From: Linum tenue | Taxonomy: Eukaryota > Streptophyta > Magnoliopsida > Malpighiales > Linaceae | DNA: 64,000 bases | NCBI GenBank assembly: GCA_946122785.1 | Contig: CAMGYJ010000008.1 | Location: forward strand, 20,299,475-20,363,474 | Reading direction: 5' to 3' | Shown: piece after piece, positions 52,331-61,665 of the stretch | Layout: every line of letters starts with the position of its first letter | Numbering within the stretch: the first letter of the stretch is position 1 | Position numbers and translations under genes: made by a program | The notes under the pieces: model-generated | What the model was told of the DNA's origin: nothing | Seen by the model: the letters and a program-made list of their open reading frames with translations, nothing else | Database searches by the model: none

Positions 52331-52728
52331 ATTGGGGAGTGGCCGGTTCATCGAGTTGATCCATCAACCCGGCCCAACCGCATGTCTTGACCCGGTTCCC
52401 TTCTCTCTCTCTCTCGTGTTAGTCCGGTAGGGAATTAGGGTTAGTCTTATTATTCATTTCATTGTCACATAAATAGGCCTGGTCAATGTTGATGGCCGAT
52501 TATCCTGTGTAATCGTCAAAATCATCTAATGAAAGAACTGAGAGCTCTGTCTCTCCATGGAGTAGTCTCGTTCATCTAGAACGGGGAAACCACATAAATC
52601 GAGTGTCGTATGTTACATTCTATATTTTCGCATATCGATTTTATTATGGTATTAGAGCTAACCTCGATCTTGGGTTAGTTGTTTTTGTTGCTCGTGTGGT
52701 CTAGGGTTTCTGTCCGGTTCGTCTCATC

Positions 52729-53700
52729 ATGACGGGAGGCGAGACGGGAGATCACGACAAGGGGGTTCTCGGTGGAGATGGGTCCTCTGCCCCCAGGTCA
52801 TTGACGCGGCTTCTCCACTCCATCCATACGATCATCCTAATCTCATGTTCGTGAGCGTTGTGCTCACCAATCTAAACTACAGTGAGTGGGCAGGTGATAT
52901 GTCCAACTCCCTGCTCGCGAAAAATAAGTTAGGGTTCGTCACCGACGGCACTCCACGTCCAGCTAAGGGCCTTCATCTCGAGGCCTAGATTCACTATAAC
53001 GCTGATATAGTTGGCTGGCTTCGCACGGCCATGACCCGCGACATCCGTAGTGGTATTGGTACGGGTCTCACCGCTAATGAAATCTGGGACGAGTTAAAGG
53101 AGCGATTCAGCACTGGCAACCTCCCTCATCGATACAAAATTTGCCGTGAAATCTTGGATCTGCGTCAAGAGCAACTGAGTGTGGAAAACTTCTATGCCAA
53201 GATCAAGAAGCTGTGGGACGACTGGCTTACTCTTGATCCTCCGGCTAAGTGCACCTGCGGCAAGTGCGAGTGCGATGTTGAACGCCAAACTCGCGCCTCC
53301 CACGATGACATGAGACTCCTCGGATTTCTCCTTGGCTTAGATGATGGTTTCGCAGTTGTCCGCACTCAACTCTTGTCCATGCGGCCCACTCCTAGCCTCG
53401 GGCTTGCCTACAACATGGTCGCCAATGAAGAACAACAACGGGGGCTCTCAGATTCTCGCCCGCGTGTTGAGGCAGCGGATTTTCAAGGCCACGGCAAGCC
53501 CTCCCCAAGTGCGGGGAAAAACGTTGCTGCTACCGGCAAGGGGGAGTATACTCGTACTCCCGAAGGCCGCCCATTTTTTCTCCACTGCCAGAAGTCGGGC
53601 CACTTCAGAAAGACATGCTATGAGCTGCATGGCTAGCCGTCGAAGCAAGCTGGGAAGGGAGGTGATCGTGATGATTCCTCGACGTCATGGTGCTGCCAAC
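52729..53700 (+). pseudogene. gag: Copia 2 gag
   Basis: ATG 52729 (MTGGETGDHDKG), a frameshift near 52840, then VVLTNLNYSEWAGDMSNSLL, a stop near 52987, and an open frame from about 53031: TANEIWDELKERFSTGN, LDLRQEQLSVENFYAKIKKL, FLLGLDDGFAVVRTQLL. This is the UBN2-type gag of plant copia elements. A knuckle-like HCQKSGHFRKTCYELHG lies near 53584, but the first cysteine of the expected CCHC appears lost. Non-functional. Confidence 0.8.
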
Positions 53701-53837
53701 AATAAAACATAGTAGTGTAAGCATACTCCGGCCATCGCGGTTCCTGGACTCACCGCCGCACAAGTTGCTCAGCTCCGCGCTTTTCTTTACCCTGATCCGA
53801 CACCCACTGCAGGCATGGCAGTCAATATGACAGGTAA

Positions 53838-54657
53838 TATTTTCTCCAATTCCTCTACTTGGATTATTGATTCAGGGTGTAACGAGCATATCGTTAATGA
53901 TCGATAATTATTTATTGGTGAGCTCGAACCGAGTTCTCAGTTGCAGGTTCGAATTCCCAATGGAAAAGGGGTTCCTGTCCATGGTCTCGGAACAACGAGA
54001 TTGTCTAATGGGCTTATTCTTCATCGTGTTTTTCATGTTCCGGACTTTCAGTGCAATCTATTATCAGTCAGTCGACTCATGGCCGATCATTCAGTCGCCG
54101 TAATATATCTAAGCGGTTTCTTTGTTATTCAGGACTCGCGTTCGAAGAAGGTGATTGGGATGGGGACACATCTTGATGGCTTGTATCATCTCCGGTTGTT
54201 CGATGGTGGTCGTTCAGTGGCTCTTGCGGCGCAGAAGGCTAGCATTGGTACAACAACCTGGCATTTGCAGCTCGGTCACCCATCCGGGGCGAAGCTACTG
54301 CACTTCAGCCTTACATTTCTAGTCCTTTAGTCGTCAATAAAGACCCGTGTGACTCTCGTTTACGGGCTAAACAGATTAGACTTCCTTTTAAGGACAGTAC
54401 TATTCATACTACGGATTGTTTCGAGTTGATTCATATTGATATTCGGGGTGGTTATCATGAAGCTTCTTTCACTGGAGCCCGTTATTTTCTTACTATTTTT
54501 GATGGGTTTTCTTGTTGAAGCAAAAGTCAGAAGTAGCCCGATATCTCTTACTTTTTTGTTCGCCGCATTCAAGCGAATAACTGTCGAGAGTTTTCCACTG
54601 CCGAGCTGCGTGATTATTATGAGAATGAAGGCATTATCCTACAAACGTCTTAATACG
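53838..54657 (+). pseudogene. pol: Copia 2 protease and integrase (first part)
   Basis: Protease active site WIIDSGCNEHIV near 53862, followed by a stop, then VRIPNGKGVPVHGLGTTRL and HVPDFQCNLLSVSRLM. Pre-integrase WHLQLGHPSGAK near 54258. Integrase core start FELIHIDIRGGYHEASF near 54420 and YFLTIFDGFS near 54485; ENEGIILQTS near 54630. Several shifts and stops. It is cut at 54660 by an insertion and continues at 55621. Confidence 0.75.
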
Positions 54658-54659
54658 CC

Positions 54660-55615
54660 CCTGGGGGGTGTATATTATCAAAGTCACACAGCTAACGACT
54701 CAATCGAAGAATCGATTGAGCTCGAATCAAGAACGAAGCGTTCTTAATACGAACGTGGATAAAACGGAACCAAAAGGACAAATCCACACCTGGGGATAGC
54801 TCGATTGGTATAAAAGGGTAGTTTCTCGACCACGATTGAAGTGACTATTCAATCCATACACAAGCTCAGCAAGTTTGGAATCCACCAAACCCAAAACAAG
54901 TCGCAACTTGCACAAACCAAACAGTTTCGATTTCTATTCAACAAAGTCTGAGTTTTACAACGTAAATAGAAGACTATTTATAGCCAAGAAAACCTAATAC
55001 AAACCTAATGTAACTTGGAAACAATTAAGGTAAAAACAAACTCTAAAAACAGTACAAAACTCGGCCACAAAATTCCTTTCTTGACGCACAAGTAAGCTGC
55101 CAGCAAACAGTACAAAAGCAGCTTTCGTACTAACTTTGCGCCTTTTGTTCGAGGCCTTCCAGAACTCCAATCTTTCATCCAATTCCTTCCCTTTGTACAT
55201 AAACATACCTAGTTTCATGTTGTGGAAGCCTTTGGACTTGAATCAGATCCATACTCCTCGAATTAAGCTCCAAAGTAGGCTTCACAAAACAGTTTTATGC
55301 ATTAATCATTTTCTAGCAGTTTTCCAGTTTTGAGGTAGCAACTTTGAGGCCTTGGAAAACAACCTTAATCACATCTTCTGGATCCACAAAGCATACCATT
55401 GGAAACAAGACAACTTTTTCTGTAAAACAAGCCCTTGAACACCAAGTTTCAGTGAGCCAATTGTGAGAACCATGCCTCCAAAGTAGGCATCTCAAAATTG
55501 TTTCAACACTTGGCCAAAAATCAGAATTCTTCATGTGAGGTGACATGGCTTCTTTGGCAAGTAATTGTGACTTGTAGATTGATCCAATCGGGATCATATC
55601 ACGTCTTGCACAGAC
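54660..55615 (-). mobile_element. 0.96-kb LTR-like insertion in copia 2
   Basis: Flanked by ACGCC on both sides (54655-54659 and 55616-55620), a 5-bp TSD that restores the integrase reading TPQ-NGVVERKH. On the minus strand it carries a TATA box, ggctataaatag (about 54972-54983), suggesting a solo LTR in minus orientation. The ends are not a clean TG/CA at the TSD edges, so the type is uncertain. No protein is recognised. Confidence 0.6.
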
Positions 55616-55620
55616 ACGCC

Positions 55621-55985
55621 TCAATAAAACGGGGTCGTTGAGCGTAAGCATTGCCATCTCCTTGAGAAGGCTCGTGCCTTACGACTGCATGCGGGTTTGC
55701 CACTCCGCTTCTGGGCTGAGTGTGTATTAAAAGCTGCTTACTTAATCAACCGTATGCCTCTAGTTCCCCTTGCAAACAAGAGCCCCTATTAAGTGTTGTT
55801 TGGACGTGTTTCGTCATATGTGTATCTGTGTGTGCTTGGTTGTCTTGTTTACCCCAAGAATACTCATCAATGGAGATACCGCGTCTTCGATCTCAAGAAG
55901 CATGTGATCTACACTTCTCGCGATGTCCAATTCTTTAAGTCCCTCTTCCCATACAAGTCAAAGAAGCTACGTGCGAATTCCTTCC
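55621..55985 (+). pseudogene. pol: Copia 2 integrase C-terminal part
   Basis: NGVVERKHCHLLEKARALRL, given as NGVVERKH and LLEKARALRL, then FWAECVLKAAYLINRMP near 55712, GCLVYPKNTH near 55840 and VIYTSRDVQFF near 55908. This is the end of a copia integrase and the start of the inter-domain linker. A stop lies in the PQ-NG motif and another near 55790. Confidence 0.75.
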
Positions 55986-56299
55986 CTATGGAGAAAGCGA
56001 CCGAGGATCAGATCATCATGCCTCATTGCATCATCGACGAAATTTCTGATCCTCTCCCGACCTCATCATCATTGCAACCTGTCGAGGTCGAGGAGGCTAC
56101 CTCGTCCGACGGGTCATCCTATTCTTCGGTACAGACCTTGCCGCCTTCTCCTGATTTTCCTTCGCCTGATGCTCCTCCCCCTCCATTCCTTGAGCCTCGA
56201 CGTAGCCTTCTTCATCACCATCCACCAAAGCATCTCACGGACATTTATGACGTGGAACTACCTGTTCATTCTCCCTCTGCTTCCACTTCTGTTTGACAT

Positions 56300-56910
56300 C
56301 CTATAGCAAATCATGTGAGCTTTCATCGTTTGTCAGCTCATCATCGTGCGTTTGTGGCCAGTATCACTCATCATCCAGAGCCACATTTCTATCACCAGGC
56401 AGTTCGGTTCTTGCATTGGCAGTTGGCCATGCAGGCCGAGATCTCGGCACTAGTTGCTAATGGCACTTGGATTCTGGTTCCTCTCCCTCCTAGTAACCGT
56501 GCGATTGACTGTAAATGGGTGTATAGATTAAGTTCTTGCCGGATGGTTCCATTGAGCTCTACAAAGCGCGCTTGGTAGAAAAAGGCTTCGCTCAGATAGA
56601 GGGCATTGACTACCATGATACCTTTGCACCTGTTGCCAAGCTGGTGACCATTCGTTGTCTGCTTGCCGTCGCAGTCACTCACGGTTGGTTCATCCATCAG
56701 CTCAGTTTTCCACGAGCGTACCAACCATGTGGAAATGGATTGCTACTTCGTCCAGGAAGGCGTCTAGAGTAATGACATTTCTCCTCGAAAGATTGGGACT
56801 GCCGAGCAACCTGCCGATCTCTTCACCAAAGGACTCGGCGTCGATCATTTTCATCCTTTGCTGTCCAAGCTTGGCTTGTTTGATCTCCATGCCTCCGCTT
56901 GAGGGGGAGT
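56300..56910 (+). pseudogene. pol: Copia 2 RT start fused to RNase H end (central part deleted)
   Basis: The RT N-terminal part reads WQLAMQAEISALVANGTWIL near 56418, AIDCKWVYR near 56500, then [20 protein letters not shown] and [18 protein letters not shown] to HQLS near 56700. Within about 90 bp the sequence becomes EQPADLFTKGLGVDHFHPLL near 56803, the extreme end of RNase H. The catalytic YVDD part and most of RNase H are absent. Confidence 0.8.
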
Positions 56911-57226
56911 ATTGTGGAATGGCCGGTTTGTCGATTTGATCCATCAACCTGGCCTAGCCGCATGTCTTGACCCGGTTCCCTTCTCTCTCGTGTTAGTCCA
57001 GTAGGGAATTAGGGTTAGTCTTATTATTCATCTCATTGTCACATACATAGGCCTGGTCAATGTTGATGGCCGATTATCCTGTTTAATCATCAAAATCATC
57101 TAATGAAAGAACTGAGAGCTCTGTCTCTCCGTGGAGTAGTCTCGTTCATCTAGAACGGGAAAACCACGTAAATCGAGTGTCCTGTGTTACGTTCTATATT
57201 TCCACATATCGATTTTATTACTCCCT

Positions 57227-58020
57227 TCCATGAATCGAGCCCTTCCTATCTTCTTCCACCCACGTAGGAGAACACCATCACACCTTTGAACTTATGCGAC
57301 ACTACAACCTCCTACAACAGCACCGACAACCATCCTTCATCAACCTCAACCATGTTTCATCCTTGTTGTTCGCCAAGCTTCTCTCCGTTGGCATAGAAGT
57401 CGTTTTCGGGGAAAGGGCCATACAAACAGCGTCGGTTACCTTATGTTCTCTGCACTATCTCGAGACCAGTAGGTAAGAATGATGAAATCACAACCTTCTT
57501 CAAGCTTCAAATAATGTAGTTAGCTAACCATGGTCGTTTTTGTCATAGCTTCGACGACATAGGCACGAGGGGATCAGACGATGATTAGCTCAAGGAATAA
57601 CGACCCTAGTAACTCAAGTCAAGGTCTAACCACAAATACGAGGTAAGGAAGCCCGACCCCTTGCGTCAAAATCGACATTTATGTGAGTTATACGAGTTGT
57701 AGAATTCTGGAAAATTAGTGACCGAATCGCAGGTGTTTGGTGACGGTTCAATGACCGTTGCTAAAGGCCGAGCTATGAGAAATAGCTGCATGCCTTTTGG
57801 GACGAGCAGTAATAGTTCACAGTGACTGGATCTTGGATTCGTCACTAAAAGCGGTGTATCAGTTGTCATTTAATCTCAAGGTACTAAACATCAGTTAGGT
57901 GTGATCATTTGGAATAAATTGTAAATTGATAAATAGAGAATTTATGAATTACTGTAATTAAGATTGTTAATAGGTAATTTAGGTTAGTTGTCAATTAGGA
58001 TGTTATATATATATATATAT
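57227..58020. other. Copia 2 right flank, no gene recognised
   Basis: I see no conserved protein motif. It ends in a TA microsatellite (about 58003-58020). Confidence 0.4.
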
Positions 58021-58425
58021 GGTGCCTTCTACGGTACCCCGGGTGAAATCCGGGGTACCGCATACCTTGAGTATGAAAACGCTATCTAGACCTCGAATTA
58101 GCATGATTTTTGGGCATGATACTATACCCTAACCCTTAATGAGTGAACCCTAGGTCCTAATTATCTAAATCATAAACTATAAACCCTAAGATGGAGCATT
58201 ACTTTTTTTGCCTATATTTGGACGAATCATAACCGTCGATTATTGTTTCTAATTAAATTGATCTTGGGGTATAAGATTTAGTGAAATAAGACCTAGATTT
58301 TGATCTTTATGGGTTAGAGTATAGTATAATGCCCGAAAGATCAGTCAATTCAAGTTCTAGATAGGGTTTTCTTACTTAAGGTATGCGGTACCCCGGATTT
58401 CACCCGGGGTACCGTAGAACTCCCC
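58021..58425. mobile_element. MITE with about 80-bp self-complementary inverted ends
   Basis: The left 80 bp and the reverse complement of the right 80 bp match with about a dozen differences. Each end itself contains a short palindrome, GGTACCCCGG-gtgaaat-CCGGGGTACC. The element lies inside a TA repeat (atatat on both sides), consistent with TA target preference. The interior is AT-rich with no ORF. Confidence 0.85.
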
Positions 58426-58441
58426 ATATATATATATATAT

Positions 58442-58733
58442 GTTAACTTAATAGCGGTTCCTTAAGCTGGTTAGTATGTTCATCTAATTAATTTAAGTTA
58501 AGTAAGCAAAATGTTAGTTTGTCTGGTAGAGTAATATGATAAATTAAATTAGACTGTAATATGCTAATTATTGTGGTGAAGAAGGTTTGATTGTTCAAGT
58601 TAAATTATGGATAAGTTTATTAGTTTTAACCTACCAAAATTGTATGAGAAATTAACCTAATGATTGACATCCTAAGTTGGTTAATAGATCAATCAGTGAG
58701 TAGTTAGGTCGAGGGCTATCTGGAAAAAAAAAT
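58442..58733. other. AT-rich sequence, no gene seen
   Basis: About 290 bp with repeated ttaattta/agttaa strings. It probably belongs to the target of the LINE that follows. Confidence 0.5.
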
Positions 58734-59483
58734 ATGAGGGATACTTTGTCCTCTCTCTTCAAGTTTTGCGTCGGGGTTGGAAGCCTGCTCATCGGACTGG
58801 TCGAGGCCATTCTTCATGCTTGTGTGGCGAATCAAAGAGCCGATGAGCACCGCTTTAGATACATCTCTGGATGTCAAAAGTGCAAGTTTAATGACTGTGA
58901 GTCTGAGTTGTATTCACGTCTAAAAAAACCTAAGATTTCCCAAATGATGGGATGGAGATTCAGCCTACCGTCATCGTTGGAGCTGGAGCTGGGGTTGATA
59001 GATCCCCCATCCACGAATACTCCGGCCGCCGGTACCTACGACAGCCTCTAGGGATTCATATTGAATATGACTGTGGATTGGCCGGAGACGTCTCCCAAGG
59101 CACTAGATCGAGACGATCATCTATGTAGGATCACTTGGCTGGATGTGATTCTTCCGGCGAGGAGTGAACCGGACTCTGGCAACGACGTTCCCTCCAGTGA
59201 AAAAGCCGGGACACGTCGGCAAGGAGAGGATTGGGCGGGTCAGAAGATTTTCTCCCTTAAGAGATTCTCTGAGATCTTAGGAGGGAGGGATAATTCTGTT
59301 TCTCTTATCATCTGCCCAACCACTTTTCAAATTCAACTTCCTAAGCCTAATAGAATTCTACTTAAAATGAAGGCAACGGCTACGCCTCCTTGTGGAAGGG
59401 CTGAGCTAAATACTTTATATAAAGAACTTTTTTCAGGCCGGCTTTTTTTCCCAATCGAAGGAGAAACATGCTTTTGGAGATAA
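58734..59483 (+). pseudogene. Open frame at the 5' side of LINE 2
   Basis: One plus-strand frame of 250 codons with a single stop at 59049-59051. The first part has RYISGCQKCKFNDCESELYS; the second has DWAGQKIFSLKRFSEILGG. Neither matches a family I know. Position and strand suggest it is the 5' region or the N-terminal part of LINE 2 ORF1, but this is inference. An ordinary plant gene fragment is the alternative. Confidence 0.4.
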
Positions 59484-59602
59484 TTATACCTCCCTCCCCC
59501 CACCCCCCACAGAAACGTGCCGGCGTTACCGAGTTCCCTGGTAAAGGGCTGTCTGGAGAAGGCTCCTCCAAGGGTCACTAGTCCTTAACTCCTGGTCATC
59601 TG

Positions 59603-61499
59603 GTGCACCTCCCCCCGCCTGCTATGCAACAGCTTGAGATGGTTTCGATGTCATGCGCTAAGACTAACATCGCCCCATCCCTACCTTTGTGTTTACAGGT
59701 GCCAACGACGAATCATGTCACTGATGATCAAGTGGTTCAGTTTTCCGTGGACGAGGTCCAATCCGTGAGATTCTGCACCTCTCATTTTTTGCTTGGAAGA
59801 GTTTTCACGGGCAGCAACATGACGATCGAGGAGTTGCGCGATGCTGCAAATATCCAGTGGCAAGGAAGAGGCCAGATCAAAGTCTCAATGGTCAAGCATG
59901 GTCTGGTGGAGTTTGTGATGCCAAGTGAAGAGGCCAAAACCTGGGTCCTGAAGCGTAGTCTGTGGATGCTCAGAGATAGAATCGTAAGCTTGCGATCTTG
60001 GACTCCGATGATCACAAAGGCAATTTTTGATGCCCTGGCAATTGCCCGTGTTCCGTGTCAAGCTCTTGGGAATCCGGGAAGATGTTTGTACCAAACAGTT
60101 CAGTCAGAAACTGGTATCCCCTACTATTGGACAAGTCTTAGAAGCAAGTGTCTTCACCTTCAAGGAGACTGAGGAATATTTTGTGAAAGTAAGAGCTCTT
60201 ATGGATTTCACCAAGCCTTTGAGATCACAACTGTTTGCGACAAGTGAAGAGATTGGCTGATTTTGGGTCAATCTTCGTTATGAGTTCTTTCCTAGCTTCT
60301 GCTTCCACTGTCGACGTGTGGGCCATATTCAACGAGACTGCTCATATGATCCCCCCACCGGGAAGGAAAATTTTGGCCCGCATATGACCACAAAAAATCT
60401 AGGCCAGAAAATTTATGAGGATGATAACACTTCCCATCCTTTTAGAGGGTCACACAATACGGTGTGGGTCAATAGGGCGGTTCGTGCACATCAAACTAAT
60501 TATAGGCAAAATGATTAAGGACGTGCTCTTGCTAGAGAGCACGTGGAGCGGAGGCGAAATCAATCGATGCAGAAGGACTGCCTGTCGCCCCAAATGCATG
60601 GCGTGGGCCGTGTAAGCCAGGGATCGAGTAGCTCCAATTCGATGCCCCGCCGTGGTAGTCCCTTGGTTTTCCGTGTTTCCAAATCCCCGAGGCTCCGTGC
60701 GGGGACTAGCCTACGTCGGGCTATGCATGGTCCTGGCATTCATCAAAAGCCGGTTGAGGATTCGCTCCGTGGAGGCCGTTGGGGGCTGAACCGCGGTAGG
60801 AATGGGACCCATCACGGCACTGCTACGGAGATTTCCCCACTAAAGGCAGTGGATTCAGCCTCTCCTGGCATATTTGGCCCTCTTGCGAATGCTCGGCGCC
60901 GGAGTCTCCTGCTTGAGGAGGACTCGGATGATGATTTTAACTTCCATGGTATGGAGCAGGTGCTTGATGAGGACCGGAATGCTGAGGACTCCTCCGTGCT
61001 TCGACCTAAGCGCGGAGCAGTGTTTGGAGATGACGACGCAAGTAATGCACGAAGGGACAGTGCCCGCCTGCCGGTCCAACCCAAGCTAGTGAGGGACGAA
61101 CCTACTGGTCAAAAGAAGAAGGGGGATTCTAAGCTCGCTAAGAGCACATGTGCCAAAGAACGAGGCGATAAGGCCTCCCTATCGGCGGTAGAGGGGAAGG
61201 TGGGACGAAAAGGAAAGAATAAGAAGGATAATGTCCCCGCTGGTGGGATTCAGGAAGATGCTGATGTTGTGGGTTTGGGGGACATTGCAACAGATGGTGG
61301 GCTGGAAGATTCGTTTTCTCCAACTTCTCTATCTGATGATGATGGCTGCCGGTTTGAATTGCGTAAACGCGCCCCAAGCTCTCAGCATGCCACGCATGGC
61401 CATTTCCACAATGTTGTTGTTGCTTTTGAGACTGGACTAGTCATTGGTGACGTTGACAATGGCAAAGATGTGAATGAGAAGTTGGATCGGACCATATGA
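59603..61499 (+). pseudogene. LINE 2 ORF1 (DUF4283 plus CCHC knuckle), frameshifted
   Basis: First part (from 59603): FLLGRVFTGSNMTIEELRDA, then GLVEFVMPSEEAKTWVLKRS and WMLRDRIVSLRSWTP, the DUF4283 pattern of plant LINE ORF1. Near 60040 the frame shifts to VFRVKLLGIREDVCTKQF. A stop follows at 60258, then WVNLRYEFFPSFCFHCRRVG and HIQRDC (a CCHC knuckle near 60295-60345). From 60543 a basic, low-complexity tail (KKKGDSKLAKSTCAKERGDK) runs to 61499. ORF1 binds RNA in the LINE particle. The ORF has at least two breaks. Confidence 0.78.
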
Positions 61500-61665
61500 G
61501 TATGGATCGAACCTTTTAGATCCAGTGATTGGAAGTCCGAAGAGACCTCTAGAAGCAACGGAGGGTGATTTAGGAGACTCCCACACCCAAAAAGCAGCTT
61601 ATGGAAGATTTGGTGATTGATGGAAAGGTGGAGGAAGCCAGCCGTGAATGGCCCCACCCAGATAA

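Larger units (their letters stand above)
52331..57220 (+). mobile_element. Ty1/copia element 2, internally deleted, with nested insert
   Basis: LTRs 52331-52646 and 56911-57220 (about 315 bp), sharing CATGTCTTGACCCGGTTCCC and the CGATTTTATTA end. A tRNA-Met primer site, TGGTATTAGAGC (52647-52658), follows the 5' LTR and a polypurine run, gagggggagt, precedes the 3' LTR. Internal gag and pol are decayed. Most of RT and RNase H is missing, and a 0.96-kb element is inserted in integrase. Confidence 0.85.

Noticed and set aside
54662..55612. A clean TG...CA solo LTR at these edges
   Set aside because: With these edges the flanking five bases do not match; the matching ACGCC repeats lie 2-3 bp further out, so I kept the wider limits and a lower confidence.
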